Shown: positions 19,531 to 27,622 of the stretch, piece after piece | Position numbering within the stretch: the stretch's first letter is position 1 | Layout: each line of letters starts with the position of its first letter | The notes under the pieces: model-generated | Told to the model about the DNA's origin: nothing | Databases searched by the model: none | The model's input: only the letters and a program-made list of their open reading frames with translations | Assembly: GCA_022842445.1 (NCBI GenBank) | Contig: JALHPO010000003.1 | Coordinates: 271,203 to 335,202, forward strand | Length of the DNA stretch: 64,000 nucleotides | Reading direction: 5' to 3' | Source: Nitrospira sp. | Lineage (GTDB): Bacteria > Nitrospirota > Nitrospiria > Nitrospirales > Nitrospiraceae | Translations under genes and position numbers: made by a program

Positions 19531-20184
19531 ATGTCCTCTACTTTAGGGGAGTCTAAGAAGGTACTAGCTGCCTTATTTGTTGTTGATATGGGCAACTACG
19601 ATCGAAACTCTCTTTCCCTACCTGAAACTTTACTAAGCCTTCGTAAAGCGACTCAGGATGTTGAGTTTGTGGGTTATCACAGGCGGCGATCAGGGAACTT
19701 TGTCTTTGTCGATAGTGGAGATAGCTCTCTCGGCACGGCACAACTCATCGGTCAGCGGGTCACACAGCTTCCATGTCTGGTCCGTCGTTACGCTGACTTG
19801 AGAAATGTGAGGCAGGCTGTTCCATCGAAGGCATACACTACTCCACAAGGATCAATTGAAATTGCTACATCAAATGGTCCTCGAAAAATAATCTGGGTAG
19901 GACTCTCTGAGGATGTTCAACAACTCGCACAATTTACGGGATCACTCAACTCCCGAGTCTCTGTTTGTGGGTGGACGAGTGTTCGAGATGTTCTGTGCTT
20001 CTATGATCGACCATCTTCTGGTGGAAATGTGGGGCAGGTTACCAGAGCGATCGAAAAGTCTCTCCGACAGCGCGGCATGAATGATCATATCGTTGCTACA
20101 GGTCGTGCTCTCTCAGTCCTTGGCGATCTCTTGGAAGGGAAAGGTATCACCTGGGTTGCTGGTTTCGATCCAGTAGGTAGCTGA
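19531..20184 (+). CDS. Hypothetical protein (217 aa), partner of the AlbA_2 protein
   Basis: Product not recognised. It reads as an alternating alpha/beta protein with no membrane segment: LAALFVVDMGNYDRN near the start could be an acidic active-site strand, and RKIIWVGLSEDVQQL and DHIVATGRALSVLGDLLEG follow. It lies 13 bases downstream of the AlbA_2-type gene and was probably translated with it. It could be a nuclease or nucleotide-binding effector; this is speculation. Confidence 0.55.
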   Translation: MSSTLGESKKVLAALFVVDMGNYDRNSLSLPETLLSLRKATQDVEFVGYHRRRSGNFVFVDSGDSSLGTAQLIGQRVTQLPCLVRRYADLRNVRQAVPSKAYTTPQGSIEIATSNGPRKIIWVGLSEDVQQLAQFTGSLNSRVSVCGWTSVRDVLCFYDRPSSGGNVGQVTRAIEKSLRQRGMNDHIVATGRALSVLGDLLEGKGITWVAGFDPVGS

Positions 20185-20216
20185 CTGGGAATGGGCACCT
20201 GACTGTACCTGCCCTA

Positions 20217-20438
20217 TCAATCCTGGCACCCATCCTCTTCTTTTTGGAATACCATCCAGATTTTCCCTTGTTCCTCACGGTTCACCATGAAGTCCACTGT
20301 ATTGTCTGACCAATTTCCCAGATCACTTTTGAGTTCTGCCATAAGCCACGACAAATGTGTGATCCGTGGCTCCTGCTGATCTGTTGGGGCTTCGGGGCTC
20401 TCCACCGTCACAATATCCAGGCGCATAGGGCTGTTCAC
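20217..20438 (-). CDS. Hypothetical small protein (73 aa), last gene of small-gene cassette
   Basis: Not recognised. Acidic, with HLSWLMAELKSDLGNWSDNT and KIWMVFQKEEDG. It starts with GTG that overlaps the previous stop (GTGA), which supports real translation as part of the five-gene minus-strand cassette 21325 to 20217. Confidence 0.5.
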   Translation of the reverse strand: MNSPMRLDIVTVESPEAPTDQQEPRITHLSWLMAELKSDLGNWSDNTVDFMVNREEQGKIWMVFQKEEDGCQD

Positions 20439-20638
20439 GGCTCCGTCTCCTCTGCTGGCTTGAACTTCACTGAGATGCTGTCGGGTTCAGGTGCATCCAA
20501 GGTCACTTCTGCAACCCATCCGTCCGAATAATTGGCTTCAATCACACGAAGAAGATCACGGACCGTCACCACCAGGACTTCCTGATATTCCGGCACCTGG
20601 GGTTGGCGAATGAATTGCTGGAGGGACATGATTTTCAT
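20435..20638 (-). CDS. Hypothetical small protein (67 aa) in small-gene cassette
   Basis: Not recognised. Pattern of a small alpha/beta protein (EVLVVTVRDLLRVIEANYSD, then EVTLDAPEPDSISVKF). Its ATG overlaps the preceding stop (ATGA), as do its neighbours. Confidence 0.5.
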   Translation of the reverse strand: MKIMSLQQFIRQPQVPEYQEVLVVTVRDLLRVIEANYSDGWVAEVTLDAPEPDSISVKFKPAEETEP

Positions 20639-20829
20639 GATTCCTCCCCCTCCAAGACCACAATGATGGCGTTTTTGATTCGTTTATTGCGGCGTAGAGT
20701 GGTTTGAACATCCTTCGCAAAGACGTTCAGGGTTTTCGTGAGGATCGTGGGCTGTAGATCAGGTGACACTTGTTGTTCCAGTAGAGCATTCTGTCGGATG
20801 CGTTTGATCTCTTGGGGTAGTAGTTTCAT
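20635..20829 (-). CDS. Hypothetical small basic protein (64 aa) in small-gene cassette
   Basis: The track gives a 235-aa ORF here, but the frame becomes protein-like only from the ATG at 20829, which overlaps the previous stop (ATGA) and has GGAAG-type signal upstream. The product begins MKLLPQEIKRIRQN and contains TLRRNKRIKNAIIVVLEGEE. It is basic and helical; function unknown. Confidence 0.5.
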   Translation of the reverse strand: MKLLPQEIKRIRQNALLEQQVSPDLQPTILTKTLNVFAKDVQTTLRRNKRIKNAIIVVLEGEES

Positions 20830-21116
20830 GGTTGCTTCCTTTCTGTCGTCGTACAGGCATTCGTCTGTGGATGCGGGGTGAATGAATTCGCGGTCTTGTT
20901 GATCGCACTGTTCCACTTGTTCACTTGAAGCAAGATCGTCAAGGCTTCGACATTGTCGGCGACAACGGTTGCGGAAATGCTGTGTACCTGGGGCGCGGTG
21001 AGTTCGTCCAGAAGTTCCGACGCACTCAATTCCATTCCTTCGTGGAGGGTCTGCTTGGATTTCTTGATGGTAAATGGTGAGGATCGGGTTTTGAGGCATT
21101 CTTGGAATGTCGGCAT
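20826..21116 (-). CDS. Hypothetical protein (96 aa) in small-gene cassette
   Basis: Not recognised. The first half is helical (EGMELSASELLDELTAP), the second polar. It starts 14 bases after the ribbon-helix-helix gene and overlaps the next start. It may be part of a replication-control or maintenance cassette, judged by position only. Confidence 0.45.
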   Translation of the reverse strand: MPTFQECLKTRSSPFTIKKSKQTLHEGMELSASELLDELTAPQVHSISATVVADNVEALTILLQVNKWNSAINKTANSFTPHPQTNACTTTERKQP

Positions 21117-21130
21117 GGTGTGTCCTTTCG

Positions 21131-21325
21131 TTATAGGTTTTGAATGTTGGGGAGTCTCTTGCGGTAGAAATCCAGAATAGCAGGGCGCTCGACCAGGCGA
21201 ATGATCTCGGCGTGGCGAAGCATGGCTTGGCGGATGAATTGACTGCGCGACACATAAATCTCCTCACAGAGCCTATCGGTTTCTTCCAAGAGTTTGGTGG
21301 GGATTCTGAGTAGAATACTCGGCAT
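21131..21325 (-). CDS. Ribbon-helix-helix (CopG/Arc-type) DNA-binding protein
   Basis: The 64-residue protein opens with a beta strand SILLRIPTKLLEETDRLCEE and a helix pair with SRSQFIRQAMLRHAE, the usual pattern of ribbon-helix-helix repressors. Such proteins control plasmid copy number, toxin-antitoxin operons or transfer. It is the first gene of the minus-strand cassette and is divergent from the possible Rep gene at 21641, so it may repress one or both promoters between them. Confidence 0.7.
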   Translation of the reverse strand: MPSILLRIPTKLLEETDRLCEEIYVSRSQFIRQAMLRHAEIIRLVERPAILDFYRKRLPNIQNL

Positions 21326-21640
21326 ATAAACGGTGTCCTCAATTGCGCATATCGTTTGTATTTAGGTTTCTCGGCATCTCAGGTGCCTGAAGACCTGGTG
21401 TTCGCGGTATTCGCTTTGTGAAGGTAGGCTTCATTCAGTGGAGTTCGGTCTGGGTGTTTAGGAAGCGGTAACAATTTTCTCACGATGATCGTGATACCCA
21501 AGACCTGGAGTGTTCCGTGCCTTCACGGAATTCTAGATTTCATGGCTACAGACGTGATGTTCTGGGACGATGGGTCTGCTGAACGCCAGGGTTCTTGGGC
21601 GATATCAAACGCCTATAAATATTCGCAGGGAGATGACGCC
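21326..21640. other. Divergent intergenic region between RHH cassette and putative Rep gene
   Basis: No gene is supported: the track extends the Rep ORF back to 21485, but that part lacks a ribosome binding site. The region should hold both promoters and possibly an operator. No clear iteron array or nick-site hairpin was recognised by eye. Confidence 0.35.
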
Positions 21641-22705
21641 ATGGAACAGAAAGCAATCAGTCTGCAAGACCTTCGTAGGCGGTCAACAAAGGAGATTGAA
21701 CGGCTACGGAAAGTAACGTCGTTCAAGGTCGGCGACTGGAAACGAACGCGATTGGAGAAAGCACTCGGTAAACGATTGGCAACAGCCACTTTGCTGGATG
21801 ATGGTACGCACCAGGAACACACGGAACTCATGGTTCGGCGATTCCAGAAACACTGGGGCGCTCTCACGAAGGACGAAGCCACAGAGCGGCTCAGATTTCT
21901 CACGATACTGGACAGATTAGTAGAGGTCGATGCCGACGCAATGGTGGACGCCTGTGACCATCTGATGGTGTGGATCAAACATGCACTCAACACCGAATTG
22001 CGCCACATCGGGATTATTGGCTGTGTGGAAATGGAAATTGTGAACCTCAGTCACAGTGAGAAGAAAACCATGGGGTCAAAGAAGATTACTCATGCACTAC
22101 GTGGTTCACGGGCAACGTCGTCACTCTCGATCCCTTCACTGGACGAGAATGAACATCGCAAACTGAATGTCTTGCGGGCGATGCGAGATCACGTGGCTCC
22201 CAACACCCTCTGGAGTCCAACTGACAACACGAAGAGTTGGGTCTTGATACATTTTCACGGTGTGGTTCATCTCGGCGGGACGGCTGACGAGATTGATACC
22301 CTTCATGAGCGGGTTGCCAAGAAACTCAGGCGACATTGGAATCTTCCTTATGCCGTGGAACTGAAGAAAACATTTGATAAACAACAGTCACGGACAAAGT
22401 TTGCGAAAATCGCTGATTACATCACGAAATGTGGCAACGAGCGGTTGCGGTATGAGACTCGGTTTGGTCGCGGTATGTCTCAGATCGATGTGACTGAACG
22501 CGCCATGTGGAAGCAGGGGTACCGCGGTATTGACGAAGTGGAGGGAGAAGAGAGTGCGATGGAGGATAGCGTCGGATTGACTCTGGGTGAAGTCGAAGCG
22601 TTAGGCAAAGCGATTGATCGCCTGATGAAACGGAACCGTCGCAGGGATGGGTATGTGCTGCAAATCGGTCGTTTCAACGGTCTCTCTCGGCAGTATTCCC
22701 GCTGA
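21641..22705 (+). CDS. Putative HUH-endonuclease-like replication or mobilisation protein
   Basis: The protein has 354 residues from the ATG at 21641, preceded by AGGGAG. In the centre it has VLIHFHGVVHL, where His-Phe-His fits the metal-binding HUH motif. It is preceded by RHIGIIGCVEMEIVN with a conserved acidic residue and followed about 60 residues later by KIADYITKCGN, a candidate for the tyrosine motif YxxK. This order is that of rolling-circle Rep proteins and relaxases. Overall similarity to a named family was not recognised, so the call is tentative. The C-terminus is basic (RLMKRNRRRDG). It is divergent from a ribbon-helix-helix cassette, as replication genes often are. Confidence 0.5.
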   Translation: MEQKAISLQDLRRRSTKEIERLRKVTSFKVGDWKRTRLEKALGKRLATATLLDDGTHQEHTELMVRRFQKHWGALTKDEATERLRFLTILDRLVEVDADAMVDACDHLMVWIKHALNTELRHIGIIGCVEMEIVNLSHSEKKTMGSKKITHALRGSRATSSLSIPSLDENEHRKLNVLRAMRDHVAPNTLWSPTDNTKSWVLIHFHGVVHLGGTADEIDTLHERVAKKLRRHWNLPYAVELKKTFDKQQSRTKFAKIADYITKCGNERLRYETRFGRGMSQIDVTERAMWKQGYRGIDEVEGEESAMEDSVGLTLGEVEALGKAIDRLMKRNRRRDGYVLQIGRFNGLSRQYSR

Positions 22706-22820
22706 ATTACTCATACACTACGTGCGGATCAACCCAGTTCAGAGTATGGTCCAAATAGGGACAACGGTTCTGGTGGAATCAGGGGTTTCTGGCGAGTCCC
22801 AGTGTCTGGAAGGTGGTAAA

Positions 22821-23018
22821 TCAGTAGACTGCCGTGAGTTCAACAAGTCGGTAGCGAGCGACCTGTAAAATCTCAATGAAATCAATCGATTGCTGTTGAG
22901 TGTGAATTTTATGAAAAAGTGCAATAAATTCATGTGCTTGCGTGACGTGGATACTTGATGGGGGATTAGCTTTTAGAATGTTTTGAATTTCAGCAATCCC
23001 TAAACTTCCCTGATACAA
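22821..23018 (-). CDS. Hypothetical small protein (65 aa) overlapping the 420-aa gene
   Basis: Product not recognised. The frame starts at TTG 23018, with GGGAAG just upstream, and overlaps the end of the larger gene by 19 bases. The product looks like real helical protein (SLGIAEIQNILKANPPSSIH, then QSIDFIEILQVARYRLVEL). It may be a coupled third gene of the Mrr cassette, or the remains of a longer C-terminus of the 420-aa protein after a frameshift. Confidence 0.4.
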   Translation of the reverse strand: MYQGSLGIAEIQNILKANPPSSIHVTQAHEFIALFHKIHTQQQSIDFIEILQVARYRLVELTAVY

Positions 23019-24262
23019 GATGCTTCCCTAAGCCATCGGAAGATCCATCCGTCTGGCTTGGCTAGTTCCACTTCCTGAGCGAACTTGATTAATCGCTTTT
23101 TGGAGTAGACTTTACCGCCTAAACTCCCATGCCGAGCATCTGAACTATCCTTTTCTAGAACCTTGAGCTTTGGAATGGTGCTTAGTATTGTTGCAGCACT
23201 CTTAATCAAGCTATCGATCCGCCACCCTTGGATTAAAGCACGGTTAGTCGAACTCTTTATTTCTTTGGGGTTCAGAACATCATAGATCTGATTGATCGAT
23301 AGGTCGTGCTTATAATGTCCCAAGTTTATAGTGCCCACCTTGTTTTTCACTAAAGCCCAAACCTTGCTGTTAAATTCAGCCTCAATCGCTTTTTGACAAG
23401 CGACAGGAATGCACCAAAAGAAACTATCTCTCAGAGCGGGCGTTCTCATAAAGACCACGGCATCAACGAGTGCACTCCACGCCTCATCACACAGCTTGTT
23501 CCGCAAGCTGTTGTTTTGAGGATGTAGCCATTCTTCAGCCTGTAACCTTTCTTCTCGAATATTGACCCCAGCCCTTAATCGATCAACCTCAAACTTGGCA
23601 TTCTCTAAATCATTGACGGTCTCGCGTAACTCATTCTTCAGAAGAACTACCACTTCGGGCAAATCTATGGTTGTAACCTCGCCACTGTCTCGCGTGATGG
23701 TTTCAGCAAGTATTTGCGTCGCACATCGGAATAATTCACCATCGACCTCACTCGTTGAGCAGAATCTCCTAACATCAGCAAAGAGATCCCGCACCCGACT
23801 ATACTCGCCAAGATCGCTATACACATCCATCATCTCAAGCAAGTAATCATAGCCAAGTCCGCAATCATCCTTGTGAGCTTCGATATCCAATGCCTCATAC
23901 ACGGCGGCGGCGTGGTGGAGTTGACCACGTTCTTGGTACCACCGTGCAATAGCCCATGTTGCGAGGGTCGTCATCCCTACCTTCTTCTCTTCCAGAAAGT
24001 CACTCCATGACTTCATTCTCGTCTCTGGCGACACGGATCGAGAGGTGAAGGATAACCGTTCCATGAGGTCGTCACATTCACGGGGAAGGCAGTCCTCGGA
24101 CAAATCTTCAAGGATCTGCTTCAGCACGTTCAGAATTTGGTCGTCTCCCTGCGCACTTGCTATATCAGATAGACCTATTCGGGGCGGGGGGAACTGACCC
24201 GTCTGTATTAAATCCAAAATATTCAGAACAGTATATTGCCGATCCTCTTCTTCGCCAGCCAT
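23000..24262 (-). CDS. Unknown helical protein (420 aa) paired with Mrr-like nuclease
   Basis: Product not recognised. The N-terminal third is acidic. Residues about 95-180 look like tetratricopeptide-type helical pairs (WAIARWYQERGQLHHAAAVY, EMMDVYSDLGEYSRVRDLF). A charged coiled-coil-like segment follows (LENAKFEVDRLRAGVNI), then a long helical C-terminal domain with ACQKAIEAEFNSKVWALVKN. No nuclease or ATPase motif was seen. I chose the ATG at 24262 with AGGTGG upstream. It begins nine bases after the stop of the Mrr-like gene, so the two form an operon and may be sensor and effector. Confidence 0.6.
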   Translation of the reverse strand: MAGEEEDRQYTVLNILDLIQTGQFPPPRIGLSDIASAQGDDQILNVLKQILEDLSEDCLPRECDDLMERLSFTSRSVSPETRMKSWSDFLEEKKVGMTTLATWAIARWYQERGQLHHAAAVYEALDIEAHKDDCGLGYDYLLEMMDVYSDLGEYSRVRDLFADVRRFCSTSEVDGELFRCATQILAETITRDSGEVTTIDLPEVVVLLKNELRETVNDLENAKFEVDRLRAGVNIREERLQAEEWLHPQNNSLRNKLCDEAWSALVDAVVFMRTPALRDSFFWCIPVACQKAIEAEFNSKVWALVKNKVGTINLGHYKHDLSINQIYDVLNPKEIKSSTNRALIQGWRIDSLIKSAATILSTIPKLKVLEKDSSDARHGSLGGKVYSKKRLIKFAQEVELAKPDGWIFRWLREASCIREV

Positions 24263-24271
24263 AATACCCAC

Positions 24272-25168
24272 CTAATCTTCTGCAAAATAATCGGAGTCGA
24301 TCCGTTTTACTTGGAAAGTTGCTGTTGTGGTCGTCCCCAATCCGTGATCGATCATCAATTCAGCGAGCATACGTCCATCGATCAGAATAACCTTGGGGTC
24401 GATTGTCTCAACATAATTCTTGGCGTCCTCCGAAAACTTGCCCGTGGTGATGAACACACCTTTCTTGGCTCGCTTGCCATGGAGGGCTCCGACAAACTTT
24501 TGAACTTCAGGTCTACCGACTGTGCCTTCCCAACGCTTCGCTTGCAGGTAAACCAAATCCAGTCCAAGGCGATCTTCCTTGATAATACCGTCGATTCCTT
24601 CATCTCCTGTGCCACCAATAGATTTTCCTGCATCAGCGCGTGACCCTCCATACCCCATGGCGACCATCAGATCAACGACTAATCGTTCAAAAAACTGAGG
24701 CGAATTGCTCGCAATGCGTTGCACGACCTGACTGGCGAGATCACCTCGAATGCTCTCATAGGATTTCTGAAGCGTTTCCTCTGGCGTCTCCTTGGAGGGT
24801 TCTTGTTCTTCTTCCTTGGGGGATTTTGCTTTATGGAACTCAAGAAACTCTGGATATTGATTGAGGATTCTTATGTCGATTCGCTTGTGACCTGCCTTGT
24901 GTAGGTCCATACCCCGTTGAGTAATGCGAAACATACTACGCCGTGGTGACTCCAAGACTTTCGCCTGGATGAAATAACTCTTCGCCCACGCCACTCGATT
25001 TTCAAATTTCGTCTGAATTCCGCTTGGAAGAGGCTCTTTCAAGTCCGCTTCGGGCAACGCCATAACCTTGGCGATCACCTCTCTCGCTTCCTGGATGGAA
25101 TGCTCTTTCCCGTCTGCGGCAAGATCAAGCAGCGGCTTGAAGAAACTCTGAAAGTCCGGAACTGCCAT
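24272..25168 (-). CDS. mrr: Mrr-like type IV restriction endonuclease
   Basis: The N-terminal Mrr_N winged-helix region (about residues 1-90, with NRVAWAKSYFIQAKVLE and RRSMFRITQRGMDLH) is followed by a linker. The Mrr catalytic domain comes next: GTGDEGIDGIIKED then DLVYLQAKRW supply the D-QxK nuclease motif, and KKGVFITTGKFSEDAKNYVE completes it. Mrr proteins cut methylated DNA in the cytoplasm. The ATG at 25168 has GGAAAGGAA upstream; the track start is 15 codons earlier. It is followed at once by the unknown 420-aa gene. Confidence 0.88.
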   Translation of the reverse strand: MAVPDFQSFFKPLLDLAADGKEHSIQEAREVIAKVMALPEADLKEPLPSGIQTKFENRVAWAKSYFIQAKVLESPRRSMFRITQRGMDLHKAGHKRIDIRILNQYPEFLEFHKAKSPKEEEQEPSKETPEETLQKSYESIRGDLASQVVQRIASNSPQFFERLVVDLMVAMGYGGSRADAGKSIGGTGDEGIDGIIKEDRLGLDLVYLQAKRWEGTVGRPEVQKFVGALHGKRAKKGVFITTGKFSEDAKNYVETIDPKVILIDGRMLAELMIDHGLGTTTTATFQVKRIDSDYFAED

Positions 25169-25459
25169 CGGGTGATTCCTTTCCCAAGAGCGAGAAGAAA
25201 TGTTGCACCACACGACCTTCCTGTAGGAACTGCGGGAGTGTGCCCCCGCTTGTGGAAAAGGTCAAATTAAACTTGGACCAGATTCGCGGCATCTATTATT
25301 GGGTACATGGGCTGGTCGTTATGGATGATTACGAAGCGTCTGTGTGGATATTGCGAGCGAGGTGAGGGCGTCATTGACAACAAGGAACCCTTCGACAATG
25401 ACTCTCACTTTCCCGAGGCAATTGACGTGAGTAGCCAGCTTGGTATTGTATTGGGTTTG

Positions 25460-25978
25460 TCAGGCTCGGTTGTTCCAATGACACTCAGTAATTTCCCAAC
25501 CTTCAGCGAACAGCCGAAGAACAACCCATTTCGTGGCGCTCATTGGTGGGCTAGAGGGGGCTTTCAATGGGTCTCTCCCAGAACATACTAGACGGATCGT
25601 TCTAATGCTGGAACCCTGATGCGTCAAACTCTTTTTTATGGCAGCAGTTGGCTTCCCCTGATTACCGTTGTGTTTGGGAGCCCGATTGATGTGCGTTGCC
25701 ACGTCAAGAAGTATTGCCTCCGCTAGTTCGGCATACGACTTTTGTCGAGTTTTCGATTTTATCTTGGTTTCTATCAAGGCAATAACGCCATCAATTGGGC
25801 GAGCCGCCCACGGCTTTCTCATATGATCAGCGAACCGTTGCAGCACGTTTCCCTCGCCCAGATACGATGGAACTACCTTTGCCTTACCACTCCACAAGAC
25901 ATATACGCCGATTTCATCATAGATATCAGTCAACGTAATCTCAGATAGACGAATGAAGTGAAGTTTTATCGTGAGCAT
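25460..25978 (-). CDS. GIY-YIG-type nuclease domain protein
   Basis: The approximately 172-residue protein shows the GIY-like strand in IGVYVLWSG, the YIG-like strand with basic residue in SYLGEGNVLQRFADH, and a candidate metal-binding glutamate in AELAEAILLDVA. GIY-YIG nucleases include restriction enzymes, repair enzymes and homing endonucleases. The C-terminal half was not recognised. The ATG at 25978 is preferred to the TTG at 26002. It lies between Mrr and HNH nuclease genes. Confidence 0.65.
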   Translation of the reverse strand: MLTIKLHFIRLSEITLTDIYDEIGVYVLWSGKAKVVPSYLGEGNVLQRFADHMRKPWAARPIDGVIALIETKIKSKTRQKSYAELAEAILLDVATHINRAPKHNGNQGKPTAAIKKSLTHQGSSIRTIRLVCSGRDPLKAPSSPPMSATKWVVLRLFAEGWEITECHWNNRA

Positions 25979-26002
25979 GTTTGTACCATCCAGGAAGCCC
26001 AA

Positions 26003-26347
26003 GCAGCAGAACTGCTAATCTCGTTCGTAAGAGTATGTCCCCAAGAGAGATGGGGCAAATCATTTCGCTTCTTCTGTGGGTATGCGGTGGAGATCACTTC
26101 AGATTGAAGGACACTGAACGACTAATTGGGCAGGATGGCTTCGCGGCGCCTTGAGGGGAATGCGCAGGTCGCCAGGGATGATTTCGAAGAACGTCGGCGT
26201 GTCTACTGCGAGCGTGGCGTAGTTGCTATACGAGACTGTGAGAGGGGCTATCGTCAGACAACTATCCCAATCTTTTAAGACTGGCGTCATTCAAGGATTA
26301 GTGGTAAGTACGCCTCCCATACAAGCATCTAGGAAGGGAGGCTGATA
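26003..26347. other. Intergenic region between GIY-YIG gene and HNH operon
   Basis: Should hold both divergent promoters. A minus-strand ORF of 63 codons (26290-26099) lacks a convincing ribosome binding site and is not called. Nothing else was seen. Confidence 0.4.
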
Positions 26348-27196
26348 ATGGGATCTGCTTTTAATGCTCTGCACAAATTTGTATTCCAGGCAAAGAATGG
26401 TGCGTATTCCGTTATCACTTCAAAAGATGAAGCCAAGAAGGGACAAATCACACTGACTGGATATGAGACTAAACTTGTAGAAGATTATTTTGGGAAGGAG
26501 AAGATTCATAAAGGATCTGCCAAATCCGACCCCGCCAAGTCCACAAAAGCATTTTTTATTTATAACAAGAAATCTGAAGGTCAACTTAAGCTAACTTATC
26601 CGAAGCCAAACAAAGAGGAACTACGCTTATACATGAACGCTCATCAGGGGTTTCGCCCTGAGGCGGGTGACATATGGTTTGTATACAAACCTGAGGACCA
26701 ACATAAGCCACTTGTAGTTGGTTCAATGAAACCTGGTGAATGGGAATCACTCGGGTCAAAAGATGAGGGCGATGAGGAGTATCAAGGCATCATAAATTCA
26801 CCGCCCGCAGCGGCTCCCCCTAAAACTAAAACCACCACTGGGTATGAGAGGAAGAGAGAGATAGCTTTAGGTAAAATGAAACAAGCATCTTATAGGTGCC
26901 AAGCAGACGATACTCACATAACTTTTATATCCCCCGTTACAGGAAATAACTTTGTAGAGCCACATCACCTTATTCCGATGAAAGCACAATCCGATTTCAC
27001 CAATAGTCTCGATGTAAAAGAAAACATTGTTGTGCTGTGCCCAAATTGCCACAGAAAGATTCATTTAGCTGGGCACAGTGAAAAGGAAGAAATGCTGAAT
27101 TACTTTTACCAAGATTTGTCCGCTGGTCTACAAAAGCAGGGACTAGAGATAACATTTGACGGGCTGAAGACCTATTACAACCTCCTCAAGACATAA
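26348..27196 (+). CDS. HNH endonuclease, probable restriction enzyme
   Basis: The 282-residue protein has a C-terminal HNH/McrA-type nuclease: VEPHHLIPMKAQSDF, ENIVVLCPNCHRKIH. The second half provides the asparagine, the CxxC-type zinc partner and the last histidine. The N-terminal 150 residues are lysine-rich and contain GDIWFVYKPEDQHKPLVVGS; they probably recognise DNA but were not matched to a family. A strong AGGAAGGGAGG precedes the ATG. vsr starts three bases after its stop, and a cytosine methyltransferase faces the pair, so it is probably the cognate type II nuclease. Confidence 0.75.
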   Translation: MGSAFNALHKFVFQAKNGAYSVITSKDEAKKGQITLTGYETKLVEDYFGKEKIHKGSAKSDPAKSTKAFFIYNKKSEGQLKLTYPKPNKEELRLYMNAHQGFRPEAGDIWFVYKPEDQHKPLVVGSMKPGEWESLGSKDEGDEEYQGIINSPPAAAPPKTKTTTGYERKREIALGKMKQASYRCQADDTHITFISPVTGNNFVEPHHLIPMKAQSDFTNSLDVKENIVVLCPNCHRKIHLAGHSEKEEMLNYFYQDLSAGLQKQGLEITFDGLKTYYNLLKT

Positions 27197-27199
27197 GAA

Positions 27200-27622
27200 A
27201 TGGACATTGTAGATAAGGACAAGCGAAGTCTAATTATGTCGCGTATCAGAGGAACTGATACCGCTCCAGAGAAGACGGTCCGATCAATTTTGCACCGCTT
27301 GGGGTTCAGGTATAGGCTCCATGTGAAAGACCTTCCCGGCAAGCCAGATATAGTAATGCGTAAATACACGACCGCAATATTCGTTCACGGCTGCTTCTGG
27401 CATCAGCATAAGGATTGTATAGATGGGGCGTTACCCAAGAGCAATACAGCATTTTGGAAAGGTAAGTTGAATGGTAACGTGGAAAGGGATCTGAAGAATC
27501 TGGCGCTTCTTCGCAATGGAGGATGGAAAGTTTGTGTTGTATGGGAATGTGAGTTGAAAGACAGGGGGAGGTTGACTCAAAAACTTAAAGATCTATTTAG
27601 GGCTAAGCTTTCGACCAGCTAG
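27200..27622 (+). CDS. vsr: Very short patch repair endonuclease Vsr
   Basis: Vsr nicks DNA 5' of T:G mismatches that arise when 5-methylcytosine deaminates. The 140-residue protein has the full family pattern: SLIMSRIRGTDTAPEKTVRS, LPGKPDIVMRKY with the catalytic aspartate, and FVHGCFWHQHKDC with metal and catalytic histidines. It follows the HNH gene by three bases. Its last 30 bases overlap the 3' end of the convergent methyltransferase gene, which keeps the modification, repair and nuclease functions in one block. Confidence 0.95.
   Translation: MDIVDKDKRSLIMSRIRGTDTAPEKTVRSILHRLGFRYRLHVKDLPGKPDIVMRKYTTAIFVHGCFWHQHKDCIDGALPKSNTAFWKGKLNGNVERDLKNLALLRNGGWKVCVVWECELKDRGRLTQKLKDLFRAKLSTS

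Noticed and set aside
25307-25591. Plus-strand ORF of 94 codons
   Set aside because: Its second half is antisense to the GIY-YIG gene and it has no ribosome binding site.
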